DNA of 64,000 nucleotides from a virus. Shown here piece after piece: positions 31,067 to 39,880 of the stretch. Location: positions 124,001 through 188,000 of IMG/VR virus record IMGVR_UViG_3300021142_002226; one strand, given 5' to 3'. Position numbers and translations under genes: made by a program. The stretch's first letter is position 1; each line of letters starts with the position of its first letter. The notes below the pieces were generated by a model. That model saw only the letters and a program-made list of their open reading frames with translations. It did no database searches and had not been told where the DNA came from.

Positions 31067-32857
31067 ACAGCTATCGTTGAAGGATTGGCCATTAAAATAG
31101 CAAATAACGATTGTCCCAGAACATTGCAAGGTAAGCGTCTTGTTACGCTCGACCTAACCTCAATGGTTGCTGGTACAAAATATCGTGGCCAGTTTGAAGA
31201 ACGCATAAAAGCGTTACTTGATGAAGTTCGTGATAACGATCAGGTTATATTATTCATTGATGAACTACACACAATGGTTGGTGCTGGCAATTCATCTGGT
31301 TCCCTTGATGCTGCAAATGTATTCAAACCAGCTCTTGCTCGTGGTGAAATACAATGCATTGGTGCAACAACTCTTGACGAATATCGTGAACACATTGAAA
31401 AAGATGGTGCACTTGATAGAAGATTTCAGAAAGTAATGGTTAACCCACCATCAATTACTGAAACCAGAGATATTTTAATGAACATAAAAAACAAGTATGA
31501 GGACTATCATAAAGTAACTTATACTGAAGATGCTGTTGATGAAATTGTAAGACTTGCTGATAGGTATATTACCAATCGTGAATTTCCAGACAAAGCTATT
31601 GATATACTTGATGAAGCTGGCTCACGCACACACATTAATATAAAACCACCTCAAATCATTAAAGATCTACAAGACGAGATTAATGAAATTAAAGTTGAGA
31701 AACAAAATGTTGTTAAAACACAAAATTTTGAAAAAGCAGCAGACCTTAGAGATAAGGAAAAGAAACTATTAACACAACTTGATAAAGAATCTGGTATTTG
31801 GAAAAAAAGTCTTGAAATAGATAGAGTTGTTATCGATGAAAACATGATAGCTGATGTTGTATCATCAATGACTGGTATACCTGTAAGTAGGGTTTCACAA
31901 AACGAAATTCAAAGATTACTTCAAATAGACACTGAATTAAAAGATTCTGTGATAGGTCAAGATGAAGCAATTCAAAAAGTTGCTTCAGCTATCAGACGTA
32001 ATAGAACTGGTATAAGCAGAAAAAGTAGACCAATTGGTTCTTTCATGTTTATAGGCCCTTCAGGTGTTGGTAAAACGGAACTTGCCAAAACTCTCGCTGA
32101 AAAAATCTTCGGAACACAAGATGCTTTAATCAGATTTGATATGTCTGAATTCGGTGAGAAATTTAATGTAAGTAAACTTATAGGTTCACCTCCAGGATAT
32201 GTTGGTTATGAAGAAGGCGGCCAACTTACAGAAAAAATTAAGAATAAACCCTATTCATTAATATTGTTCGATGAAATCGAGAAAGCGCACCCAGATGTTT
32301 TTAATATCCTACTCCAATTACTGGATGAAGGTCATCTTTCAGATTCATCAGGTAGAAAAATAAACTTTAAAAATACCATCGTCATTATGACATCTAATAT
32401 CGGTATTAGAGAAGTTCAAGATTTCGGAACCAAAATTGGTTTTAGCGCCGATGGTTCAGAAGATGATTTGAAAAACGCAAATTATATCATAGAAAAAGCT
32501 TTGAAAAAGCAATTCAAACCAGAGTTTTTAAATAGGTTAGATGATATAATTTACTTTAATTATCTTAAAGATGAAAGTATATTAAAAATTATCGATATAC
32601 AATTAAACGATCTTGAAGAGAGATTACTCGAATCTTGTTATACACTTGAAATTGGTAAAAACGTTAAAGAATACGTATTAAAACAAGGTTATGACAAAAA
32701 TTACGGAGCCAGAGAAATTCAACGAACAGTTCAAAAATACCTCGAAGATCCTATTTCCGAGGAATTGTTAAAAGAACATATGCCTAAATTTGCACATATT
32801 ACCGTTGGTTACGATAAGAAAAATGATAAGCTAAATATCAAAATAACCACTACTTAA
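30587..32857 (+). CDS. ClpA/ClpC-like ATPase, C-terminal fragment with split-intein C half
   Basis: Residues 1-160 are the intein C half; the extein resumes at Thr161 ([12 protein letters not shown]), completing GVGKT. Then come the first AAA domain with Walker [10 protein letters not shown], a short middle region with a coiled coil (about 365-410), the second P-loop GPSGVGKTE near 490, Walker [23 protein letters not shown], and the C-terminal small domain. I see no IGF/LGF-type ClpP-binding loop I can name with certainty. Spliced length would be about 820 aa, normal for ClpC. Confidence 0.93.
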   Translation: MTMNYYEFYEQESLAQLDKDYPNEEGHKKFTKTWNIENFSVLTDNGFQKIDKLHETISYNVYHLILDNGFELKCADNHIVMLPRMVNMVRQLDNMSESTEPIECYVKNLKPGDLVHTNDDIGCASVVSVTNLGYQENMYDLQLSDDSNHRYYTNGILSHNTAIVEGLAIKIANNDCPRTLQGKRLVTLDLTSMVAGTKYRGQFEERIKALLDEVRDNDQVILFIDELHTMVGAGNSSGSLDAANVFKPALARGEIQCIGATTLDEYREHIEKDGALDRRFQKVMVNPPSITETRDILMNIKNKYEDYHKVTYTEDAVDEIVRLADRYITNREFPDKAIDILDEAGSRTHINIKPPQIIKDLQDEINEIKVEKQNVVKTQNFEKAADLRDKEKKLLTQLDKESGIWKKSLEIDRVVIDENMIADVVSSMTGIPVSRVSQNEIQRLLQIDTELKDSVIGQDEAIQKVASAIRRNRTGISRKSRPIGSFMFIGPSGVGKTELAKTLAEKIFGTQDALIRFDMSEFGEKFNVSKLIGSPPGYVGYEEGGQLTEKIKNKPYSLILFDEIEKAHPDVFNILLQLLDEGHLSDSSGRKINFKNTIVIMTSNIGIREVQDFGTKIGFSADGSEDDLKNANYIIEKALKKQFKPEFLNRLDDIIYFNYLKDESILKIIDIQLNDLEERLLESCYTLEIGKNVKEYVLKQGYDKNYGAREIQRTVQKYLEDPISEELLKEHMPKFAHITVGYDKKNDKLNIKITTT

Positions 32858-32909
32858 TTTGGATATTTACACACTATTTAGTATATTTGTGCCACTTAGC
32901 AATAAGTGG
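32858..32909 (+). promoter_or_regulatory. Host-type promoter and leader hairpin of the transglycosylase gene
   Basis: TTTG (32858-32861), a 20-nt spacer and TATATTTG (32882-32889) are followed by CCACTTAGCAATAAGTGG, a hairpin at 32892-32909 at the start of the transcript. The TTTG begins at the base after the Clp stop codon. Confidence 0.65.
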
Positions 32910-32936
32910 TATATTTATTTTTAAAAACTATAACAT

Positions 32937-33470
32937 ATGAAAAAGAAATTGTTTGTAATTGTTTTGTCGGTTATTTCGATTGGATTATGCTCATGGTTCT
33001 CATATAATAATTTTATCAGATCTGAGAAATTTACCCATTTTCCAGAATCGGTTAAAATGTATTTCTACATTGAGAAATATTCAAAAGAATATGGTATTCC
33101 AAGAAATATTGCTTATGGTATACCTTATTATGAAACTAATTATAAAGGCCCTACTGATACTACATATAACCCAAAAAGAACCTCAAAATCTAAGGCTTAT
33201 GGGGCAATGCAGCTAAAGTTGAAGACGGCCAATGCTGTATGCGATTCAACTATCACGAGAAAAGAACTATTGAATAATACTGAACTTAATGTAATACTTT
33301 CATTCAAACTACTGAAGACTCTACATGACAAATATGGGAGTTGGAAATTGGCTTTGGGTGCATATAATACAGGTAAACCTGTTGTAAACAAGTATTCAAA
33401 AAATATAACCAAATTCAGTTTAAGAAAAATATTTAAGACACAGAATTACCTATATGCAACAACAAATTAA
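32937..33470 (+). CDS. Membrane-anchored lytic transglycosylase (SLT type)
   Basis: 177 aa. Residues 5-22 form a signal/anchor helix. The SLT core has the catalytic Glu66 in YYETNYKG, then AYGAMQL and LALGAYNTGKP. It cleaves the glycan strand of peptidoglycan. The export signal and the host-type promoter point to action from inside the infected cell, as a lysis or wall-remodelling enzyme rather than a tail enzyme. Its end overlaps the next gene by 17 nt. Confidence 0.88.
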   Translation: MKKKLFVIVLSVISIGLCSWFSYNNFIRSEKFTHFPESVKMYFYIEKYSKEYGIPRNIAYGIPYYETNYKGPTDTTYNPKRTSKSKAYGAMQLKLKTANAVCDSTITRKELLNNTELNVILSFKLLKTLHDKYGSWKLALGAYNTGKPVVNKYSKNITKFSLRKIFKTQNYLYATTN

Positions 33471-34308
33471 AAATTTAATAGATATATTATCAACCCCAAC
33501 ATATTTTGCAAATGAAGAAAAATTGGTTGAGAAAATATGTAATATTTTAAAAGAAAATGATGTATCGTATGAAGTTGATGATGTCGGTAACATTTATGTA
33601 ACAAAAGGAGAAGCTGAATTTTACCCTTGTGTTGTTGCCCATACAGATACAGTACATGAATTGGAATCAATAAATATCAGAGAGACATTAGATCATGGAA
33701 TGTTATGTCTATCAGCATACAACGATAGCGGTATGCCCACAGGTATTGGGGGAGATGATAAATGTGGCGTTTTTGTTTGTCTTGAGGTTATCAAATCCTT
33801 AAACAATATTAAGGCTGTATTTCTGGTAGGTGAAGAATTCGGTTGTTATGGCGCAAGAATGGCCAACCCTATTTTTTTTGATAATGTTGGGTATGCAATA
33901 CAATTCGATGCCCCATATCATAACTGGGTATCACATGTTTCCTACGGTGTCAAATTGTTTGATGAAAATGGTGAATTCTACAATCATATACAACCAATAC
34001 TTGAAAAATATATGGGTAAATACACTCTTGGTAATCATCCATATACAGACGTATGTGTGTTAAAAAATAAATACGATTTTAGTTGTATCAATATTTCTGT
34101 TGGATATCACAACATGCACACAAGAGAAGAATTTGTTGATGTTAACACAACTCTCAGAACTGTTGAAATTGCTAAAGACATGATCAATACATTAGGAACA
34201 AAAAAATATGAATTTATATCTAAAACCAGGGATGTCTTATTTGAACATATTGATAGTATACAACAATTAAAATACAAATTTTTATCCAGAAAAACAAAAA
34301 GCGACTAA
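33454..34308 (+). CDS. M20-family metallopeptidase (PepT-like)
   Basis: 284 aa. Metal and catalytic motifs are in order: VVAHTDTVHE (His/Asp), GIGGDDKCGVF (bridging Asp), VGEEFGCYGA (catalytic Glu), a later FDAPYH, and the terminal His in GYHNMHT. M20 enzymes cleave short peptides or deacylate small substrates. It is shorter than PepT (about 400 aa), with a reduced dimerisation domain. Translational overlap with the transglycosylase suggests that they act together on wall material, which is inference. Confidence 0.85.
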   Translation: MQQQIKNLIDILSTPTYFANEEKLVEKICNILKENDVSYEVDDVGNIYVTKGEAEFYPCVVAHTDTVHELESINIRETLDHGMLCLSAYNDSGMPTGIGGDDKCGVFVCLEVIKSLNNIKAVFLVGEEFGCYGARMANPIFFDNVGYAIQFDAPYHNWVSHVSYGVKLFDENGEFYNHIQPILEKYMGKYTLGNHPYTDVCVLKNKYDFSCINISVGYHNMHTREEFVDVNTTLRTVEIAKDMINTLGTKKYEFISKTRDVLFEHIDSIQQLKYKFLSRKTKSD

Positions 34309-34326
34309 GAATAGTCGCTTTTTTTT
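34299..34326 (+). terminator. Terminator of the Clp-peptidase unit
   Basis: AAGCGACTA/TAGTCGCTT stem with T8; it overlaps the stop codon of the peptidase gene. Confidence 0.88.
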
Positions 34327-34346
34327 GTGATATTGCCAATTAAATA

Positions 34347-35090
34347 TTATTTCTTGTCCATTTTAGCGTTCATAGCTTCCATAGCCTCTTTTTTCTTGTC
34401 TTTCATTTGCTTTGGTGTTAAAGACTCTTTTTTCTCTTCATTAACTGTACCAGTTTTTGCATTTTCCCAAGTACCAGTTTTAGCTTTTGCGGATTCGATA
34501 TCTTTCATACCACCTGCACTTTTCAACGATTTTTCAACGTGCTTAGTAGCTTCTTTAGCAACACCTGATGTTGCTTTTGCTGTATCTTTAGTTGCACTCT
34601 TTGGAGCACCCATAGAATTTTTAACCTCACCAGCTTTCATTCCTTTAACCATGTGAGCTGTAGCATCTGCTGATTTTTTGCTCACACCATCCCATACACC
34701 AGTAGCTGCTTTTGCCTTCTCAATATCTGTAGATTTACCACCAGATTTGATACCATCCTTAGGTGTTTTACCACTCTTCACATTTTTATCCCAAGTACCT
34801 TCACCTTTAGTTCCAGCTACCTTTGTACCAGTAAATTTTTCTTTACCAACTTCTTCATGCATAGAACCTTTAGCCATGTGCTTTGGATTGTGAGCTTCTG
34901 GAGCATAAGGTTTCTTAGGTAAAGCAGTTGCTTCAGCTTCCTTAACTGTTTCATCTTCCTCTTCTTCAGTTTCCATCATAGCTTCATCTTCCATAGGAGT
35001 TTCCATCATGGATTCGTCTTCAACAGATTCGTTTAAGTGTTTATGAATGCTCATCAATTGAGCTTCTGTAATTCTATATTTTACTGCCAT
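34347..35090 (-). CDS. Acidic-then-basic virion-type protein (internal protein candidate)
   Basis: 247 aa from MAVKYRITEAQ; an upstream in-frame Met at 35162 would place the promoter box inside the gene. The opening AQLMSIHKHLNES gives a tag-like helix with an LNE cleavage candidate at residues 18-20. Residues 20-55 are Glu/Met-rich. The remainder is Lys/Ala/Gly/Thr-rich with degenerate repeats (AKAATGVWDG, AKAKTGTWEN), like histone-type proteins. Probably packaged with DNA. Confidence 0.7.
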   Translation of the reverse strand: MAVKYRITEAQLMSIHKHLNESVEDESMMETPMEDEAMMETEEEEDETVKEAEATALPKKPYAPEAHNPKHMAKGSMHEEVGKEKFTGTKVAGTKGEGTWDKNVKSGKTPKDGIKSGGKSTDIEKAKAATGVWDGVSKKSADATAHMVKGMKAGEVKNSMGAPKSATKDTAKATSGVAKEATKHVEKSLKSAGGMKDIESAKAKTGTWENAKTGTVNEEKKESLTPKQMKDKKKEAMEAMNAKMDKK

Positions 35091-35109
35091 AATAAATGAT
35101 ATTTTTATA

Positions 35110-35117
35110 ATAAATAG
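35110..35117 (-). promoter_or_regulatory. Late-type box CTATTTAT, minus strand
   Basis: Lies 19 nt before the ATG at 35090 and inside the longer open frame, which supports the shorter start. Confidence 0.6.
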
Positions 35118-35140
35118 TTTATATTTAGCTAAAAGACATA

Positions 35141-35166
35141 AAAAAAGTGATATTTCTATCACTTTT
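35141..35166 (-). terminator. Terminator after the zinc-ribbon gene
   Basis: AAAGTGATA/TATCACTTT stem with a T-run on the minus strand, 26 nt past the stop at 35192. Confidence 0.8.
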
Positions 35167-35191
35167 TCTTGGAACCTCGTAGATTTTATTA

Positions 35192-35971
35192 TTATTTTAA
35201 TTTATTCCCACATTTTGGGCAAAAATTGTAGGATTCTTTCTTAATTTTGGTACCGCAAGAAGTACAATAGTTCTGCACAGCAGCATATTGCACAGGTTCT
35301 TGTGATTGCGGCATTATTTTCCAGTAGGTTCTGGTTGAGTAATAGGTGTTAAAACTACCATTAACTTCTGTAAATGATTGGTTTGAAACGTCACCCTTTT
35401 CAATTCTACCTGTTTCAATACTTTCTAATGAATCCATGGTTGCTGAACTATTAGAACTTGAACTACGTAATATTCTTGAGCTAACTTGACCAACCATACT
35501 CGTGTTATTCAAAGTATTGGTAGCGGTAGTCATAACAGTTGGGTTATTTAGAAAGTTATTGGATATTGGTTGACTTGAATACCAGAAAGTATTAGTTGTC
35601 AATATTGGGGCAATGTATTCATCATAAAATTCGATTTCAACATCACCATTATTAGCTATTGCCTTTTTAACCTCATTCGAAGCACCAACTTCATATGTTG
35701 AAAATAAAAATTTATTGTTATTATCAATAAATCTATCCAAGAATATGCGTTGACCTGGTTTCAAATAGATACCTCTGGTTGAGATATAATTTCCGTTTAA
35801 TTTTATTTTTACGAGAACAGATGTGGTTTTTGGATTGAACAGTTCAATCTCGAATTCTTGTTTATCATTCATGTAAACAGTATTGTTGTACTGTTTAACT
35901 CTGTTTTTACCGACTGTTAAATATGCAGACGGTGTTGACCCATTGTTATAGGTGTACGTTGTGTGATACAT
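35192..35971 (-). CDS. Virion-type protein with C-terminal zinc ribbon
   Basis: 259 aa from MYHTTYTYNN; a purine-rich AAGAGGAAAA precedes this ATG, while the open frame continues 63 codons upstream through unlikely sequence. The N-terminal 150 residues look like a beta domain (EFEIELFNPKTTSVLVKIKL). A Ser/Asn-rich linker follows, then YCTSCGTKIKK...FCPKCGNK, a zinc ribbon. Similar proteins occur in large phages, from memory, with unknown function. Confidence 0.72.
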   Translation of the reverse strand: MYHTTYTYNNGSTPSAYLTVGKNRVKQYNNTVYMNDKQEFEIELFNPKTTSVLVKIKLNGNYISTRGIYLKPGQRIFLDRFIDNNNKFLFSTYEVGASNEVKKAIANNGDVEIEFYDEYIAPILTTNTFWYSSQPISNNFLNNPTVMTTATNTLNNTSMVGQVSSRILRSSSSNSSATMDSLESIETGRIEKGDVSNQSFTEVNGSFNTYYSTRTYWKIMPQSQEPVQYAAVQNYCTSCGTKIKKESYNFCPKCGNKLK

Positions 35972-36107
35972 ATATTTTTCCTCTTTTTTTAATTTACCTA
36001 CCTTTTTGTTGCCAGTTAGACAACTCCAAAGCCACAAGGACTCAAGGCAAATAACACGAGGTTCCAGCAATAAATATAATAATGGGTCAAAAAAAATAAA
36101 CATTATT

Positions 36108-36138
36108 TTTGTGTTTTGGAAAATATTTCTTACATTTG
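36108..36138 (+). promoter_or_regulatory. Host-type promoter for the helicase
   Basis: TTTG (36108-36111), a 19-nt spacer and TACATTTG (36131-36138), 20 nt before the ATG. Confidence 0.72.
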
Positions 36139-36158
36139 TTGAAAATAGAAAAAATATC

Positions 36159-38600
36159 ATGGCAAATTACACCGATGAACAATTAGATTTTATCAATTAT
36201 TCTGGCACCGATTCAATAATTCTTTCCGCAACAGCTGGCTCAGGTAAAGAACAACCTTTATTTTGTAAAGTTTTAACGCCAAATGGTTGGGTTAGAATGG
36301 GCGACCTTAAATGTGGCGATGAAGTTTTAACACCAACAGGTGAAATTAGTAAAATAACTAATATATATCCACAAGGTATAAAAGAAGTATTTAAAATAAC
36401 TTTTAGTGATGGTTCATTTACTTATGCTGGACACGAACACCTTTGGAAAGTTCAAACCAGAAACCAAAGATCCACATATAGTAAGAATTATAGTGTTTTA
36501 ACAACTGATAAAATAGCACAAAAATTGTTTAAAACTGATTCAAGAGGTATTAAATATAAATTTTATTATATACCCTTGACTGACATAGCATATAAAGAAA
36601 AAAACTTACCAATAGACCCATATTTATTAGGTTGTTTACTTGGTGATGGTGGTATGAGTCGTAATTCACAAGTAACTTTTACCAATAGTGATCAGTTAAT
36701 TTTAGATGAAATAAAAAAATTAATTGAAAAATATGATTTGAAATTAAAAGAAAAAAAAGGTGATCCTGGAAATTACTATATATCTAAAGAAATACCTAAT
36801 CATAAAAATGAATTAATCGATCAATTAAGATCATTAGGTTTAATGGAACATCTATCGGTTGGTAAATTTATACCAAAAGAATATTTAACAGCATCTAAAG
36901 AACAAAGATTAAGGTTATTAAACGGTTTATTAGATACAGATGGTTATGTTGATAAAAATTCGGTGTACATAACATTATCTTCAAAACAAATGTCGGATGA
37001 TATTGTTGAATTGGTTAATTCTATTGGTGGAATTGTTTATGTTACATTAAAAAAAGGTAGATATAAAAAAAATGGTATATATGTAGATTGTAATCAGGCT
37101 TATGTAATGTCTATATGTCTTCCTAAAGAATTAAAATATAAAGCATTTACACTACCAAGGAAAAAAGATTTATTAGCTGATAAGGGTAAGACATATATAC
37201 CCTATAGAGCTTTTGATAAAATTGAGTTTTATGATAATGTTGAATGTCAATGTATTGAAATAGATCACACCGATCATCTTTATGTAACAGATAATCATAT
37301 TGTTACACATAATACACATTCAACTGTTGGTAGATTAAATAAAATGGTTGACGATGGAGTGGATCCTCAAAAAATCATATTTTTTAGCTTTACAAATGAC
37401 GCTGTTGATGAATTAAAACGCCGTATCAAACATGACGTTAAAATCACAACAATTCATAGTTTCACAGCTTCTTTACTTGGCAAAATGGGCAGATTTAAAA
37501 AGATTGCCACATTTTATGATTTTGTGAACTGGTATAAAGAAAAATATAAACCAGCTCCAAGAGCACCCAAAAATATTAAAGATGAATATCAACAAATGTT
37601 AACCTTCTTTTATGAAGAAGGAAATCAGGTATCAGCATCGTTCTCAGCGTTTAAATTACAAACATCAGATGGATTCAAATTACCAAAGCCTGAACATTAC
37701 GTTGATTACGATAAATTCCTAAGAGAAACTCAATCAAGAGATTTTGCTGACATGTTGATAGACACTGAAAAGCTATCACGTGATCCAAAATATATTAAAT
37801 ATTTTGAGGGTCTTTACGACCACATATTTGTTGATGAATACCAAGATACATCAACTTTACAACTAAAAATATTGTTGGCTATAAAAGCCAAACAATACTA
37901 TCTTATTGGTGACGAAAATCAATCTATTTATGGGTTCTCAGGTGCAAACTGTGATATGATTGAACAACTACTTACATCAAAACATAAGACCACAAGAATG
38001 ACCTTAACAAAAAACTTCAGGTCTGATAAAAAAATAGTTGAACACGCTAATAAGTACAGTAAAATCACAGCTATACCACACTCTGAAAATGATGGTAGTG
38101 TTAAATATGATCTTATTGATAAGTTTGATTTAATTGAAATGATAAATGATGATAGACCATTGGCAATTCTTGTTAGAACCAATAATGTTATTAAAGACCT
38201 CGAAGAATATTGTCTTAAAAGTAAACTTAAGATAAGATATAATAATTTTATAACTAATGATGAGCTTAGGCATATTAAGGAAAACAATATAAATCCATCG
38301 TTGAAACGTAGATTGGATAGAATTACCTCATATTTTGTTAGCGTTGAAAAACTGGTACAGTTTATTGAAGCAAACAAAGAGTCAATGAAATTTATTACCA
38401 GTATCCACAAAAGTAAGGGTAGAGAATTCCCAAGATGTGTTATTGTTAATTCGCTCGATCCAGAATTAGCAGAAAGATATGGTGTTGATGATGATTACAC
38501 TTACTTAACTAAAGATGGTGACATTGACCAAGAAGAAAGAAATGTTCACTATGTGGCCGTAACAAGACCAATGCACGAAGTTTACTTCATGATATTTTAA
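36159..38600 (+). CDS. UvrD/PcrA-like SF1 helicase containing an intein
   Basis: 813 aa from MANYTDEQLD; the upstream extension covers the promoter and is rejected. Helicase motifs: Q-motif region YTDEQLDFI, Walker A SATAGSGK (23-30) interrupted by the intein and completed by Thr386, HIFVDEYQDT (555-564), YLIGDENQSIYGFSGA, LTKNFRSDKKI, TSIHKSKGREF and VHYVAVTRP. The spliced length is about 458 aa, a small helicase of the kind used in phage replication or recombination. Host-type promoter, so probably early. Confidence 0.93.
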   Translation: MANYTDEQLDFINYSGTDSIILSATAGSGKEQPLFCKVLTPNGWVRMGDLKCGDEVLTPTGEISKITNIYPQGIKEVFKITFSDGSFTYAGHEHLWKVQTRNQRSTYSKNYSVLTTDKIAQKLFKTDSRGIKYKFYYIPLTDIAYKEKNLPIDPYLLGCLLGDGGMSRNSQVTFTNSDQLILDEIKKLIEKYDLKLKEKKGDPGNYYISKEIPNHKNELIDQLRSLGLMEHLSVGKFIPKEYLTASKEQRLRLLNGLLDTDGYVDKNSVYITLSSKQMSDDIVELVNSIGGIVYVTLKKGRYKKNGIYVDCNQAYVMSICLPKELKYKAFTLPRKKDLLADKGKTYIPYRAFDKIEFYDNVECQCIEIDHTDHLYVTDNHIVTHNTHSTVGRLNKMVDDGVDPQKIIFFSFTNDAVDELKRRIKHDVKITTIHSFTASLLGKMGRFKKIATFYDFVNWYKEKYKPAPRAPKNIKDEYQQMLTFFYEEGNQVSASFSAFKLQTSDGFKLPKPEHYVDYDKFLRETQSRDFADMLIDTEKLSRDPKYIKYFEGLYDHIFVDEYQDTSTLQLKILLAIKAKQYYLIGDENQSIYGFSGANCDMIEQLLTSKHKTTRMTLTKNFRSDKKIVEHANKYSKITAIPHSENDGSVKYDLIDKFDLIEMINDDRPLAILVRTNNVIKDLEEYCLKSKLKIRYNNFITNDELRHIKENNINPSLKRRLDRITSYFVSVEKLVQFIEANKESMKFITSIHKSKGREFPRCVIVNSLDPELAERYGVDDDYTYLTKDGDIDQEERNVHYVAVTRPMHEVYFMIF
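36249..37313 (+). mobile_element. Class-3-type intein with LAGLIDADG endonuclease (355 aa) in the helicase P-loop
   Basis: Inserted between GSGK and T. The first residue is Glu (EQPLFCKVLTPNGW), so the usual N-terminal Cys/Ser nucleophile is absent. Instead the class 3 triplet is visible: Trp in block B EHLWKV, Cys in block F CIEID, Thr in block G VTHN. The endonuclease has two LAGLIDADG-type helices, LLGCLLGDGGM and LLNGLLDTDGY, and looks intact. Confidence 0.88.
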
Positions 38601-38605
38601 AAGAA

Positions 38606-38632
38606 AAACCCAACTTAATGTTGGGTTTTTTT
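38606..38632. terminator. Bidirectional terminator between helicase and small basic protein genes
   Basis: ACCCAAC/GTTGGGT stem with T7 rightward and A/T tracts leftward; it separates two convergent genes. Confidence 0.85.
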
Positions 38633-38634
38633 AA

Positions 38635-38775
38635 TTAACGACCTTGTCCTCTATAACGTTTCAAATAATTTTTAGAACCTTTGTTCCTACCAGCTTTGTT
38701 TTTCGAGTGAATTCCTGGTCTTCTTCTTGATTCTTTCCTTGCGAAAGTTCCTGCATTTGATGTTTCTTTTGCCAT
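38635..38775 (-). CDS. Small highly basic protein, 46 aa
   Basis: The frame MAKETSNAGTFARKESRRRP continues GIHSKNKAG...YLKRYRGQGR. About a third of the residues are Lys or Arg. Short proteins of this pattern recur in phages of Bacteroidota (recalled, not checked). It probably binds nucleic acid. It lies 3 nt from the upstream gene's stop. Confidence 0.7.
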   Translation of the reverse strand: MAKETSNAGTFARKESRRRPGIHSKNKAGRNKGSKNYLKRYRGQGR

Positions 38776-38778
38776 TTT

Positions 38779-39219
38779 TTAGAATAGTTTTTTAATCTTA
38801 TTTATTTCCTCATTTAAACTGCCTTCAGTAGGCATTTCCTTACATTTCTTTCCGCAATGGGAACAATATTCATTATTTACAATTTCTTGTTGGCAACATT
38901 GTGATAATCTTGGAGCTTCGCCAAATACCTCACCTAAAGCTCCAGCTCTCGTACTCATCCATGATGATTCGCTTATATCTCCTTGAAAATCATAGTTTTT
39001 AGTATATTTTCCAGATTCTTCAGCATCATGCTTGTTAATCATAGTATCTTCAAAACCCTTATCTATATTTTTATAAACTTTATTGATATCCTCGACACAC
39101 ATTTCTTGAAAACGTTGAGCTGACACAATATTAATTGTGAATTTTTCACCGTTTTTTGCTTTTTCCATGGCCTGATTCAGATTCCAGCCTATATTCCTGA
39201 TTAATTCTTCAAAATTCAT
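38779..39219 (-). CDS. Zinc-knuckle protein with C-terminal tag-like motif
   Basis: 146 aa. Helical N-terminal half. A Cys4-type site occurs near residues 107-127 (CCQQ...YCSHCGKKC). The very C-terminus, GSLNEEINKIKKLF, resembles the LNEQIxRIKxM tag that other proteins carry at the N-terminus. Whether this is a packaging signal at the other end or chance is open. Confidence 0.7.
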   Translation of the reverse strand: MNFEELIRNIGWNLNQAMEKAKNGEKFTINIVSAQRFQEMCVEDINKVYKNIDKGFEDTMINKHDAEESGKYTKNYDFQGDISESSWMSTRAGALGEVFGEAPRLSQCCQQEIVNNEYCSHCGKKCKEMPTEGSLNEEINKIKKLF

Positions 39220-39235
39220 GTTCTTTTGATTTAAT

Positions 39236-39247
39236 ATAAATATTTAT
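39236..39247. promoter_or_regulatory. Overlapping divergent late-type boxes
   Basis: The palindromic ATAAATATTTAT contains one box in each direction, placed 17 nt from the zinc-knuckle gene and 17 nt from the endolysin gene. Confidence 0.6.
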
Positions 39248-39264
39248 AAATAAATTAAAAGTTT

Positions 39265-39846
39265 ATGACAAAAGAATTAATTATCAAAACAACAGGTTGC
39301 TCAGACGCATTGGCTGAGAAATTCTTACCACATATCATAGAAACATGTGCTAAGTATGAAATTAACACCCCAGCAAGACAAGTTGCTTTTTTAGCACAAG
39401 TTGGGCATGAATCAGGTAGTCTTTTCTACACTGAAGAACTTGCTTCAGGTGAAGCATATAATAACAGAAAAGATCTTGGAAACATCAACCCAGGTGACGG
39501 CCCTAAATACAAGGGTAGAGGTCTTATCCAAATCACTGGTAAAGCTAACTACAAATCTTTATCTGAATCTTTTGGAACTGACTTTGTCAACAACCCAACA
39601 CTTTTGGGTGGTAAAAGTTCTAAGGTATCATCTGATGAACAATTGAAATGGTCTACAATGTCTGCTGGTTGGTTCTGGAACAAAACTCATTTGAATGAAC
39701 TTGCTGATAAATTGGATTTAACCAAAAAGGTTACTGATGAACCAAATCTTACTAACTTCAAAACAATCACTAAAAAAATCAATGGTGGTTACAACGGACT
39801 TGAAGATAGACAAGCTCGATTCGAAAAAGGAAGAACAATAGCTTAA
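39265..39846 (+). CDS. Endolysin, GH19 chitinase-like
   Basis: 193 aa. QVGHESGSLFY holds the catalytic Glu49, followed by a loop, then YKGRGLIQITGKANY and the C-terminal KKINGGYNGLEDRQARF. GH19 endolysins cleave the peptidoglycan glycan backbone. No signal peptide is visible, so release would need a holin. Its late-type box agrees with expression at the end of infection. Confidence 0.92.
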   Translation: MTKELIIKTTGCSDALAEKFLPHIIETCAKYEINTPARQVAFLAQVGHESGSLFYTEELASGEAYNNRKDLGNINPGDGPKYKGRGLIQITGKANYKSLSESFGTDFVNNPTLLGGKSSKVSSDEQLKWSTMSAGWFWNKTHLNELADKLDLTKKVTDEPNLTNFKTITKKINGGYNGLEDRQARFEKGRTIA

Positions 39847-39849
39847 ATG

Positions 39850-39880
39850 AAAAAGGGATCAAATTTGATCCCTTTTTTTA
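39850..39880. terminator. Bidirectional terminator after the endolysin gene
   Basis: AAAAAGGGATCAAA/TTTGATCCCTTTTT, a near-perfect palindrome between convergent genes. Confidence 0.88.

Noticed and set aside
36006-36158. N-terminal extension of the helicase
   Set aside because: The extra codons cover a complete host-type promoter and overlap the divergent zinc-ribbon gene's leader; the start MANYTDEQLD matches the family.
35972-36160. N-terminal extension of the zinc-ribbon protein
   Set aside because: A purine-rich ribosome-binding-like sequence precedes the ATG at 35971, and the upstream codons overlap the helicase promoter.
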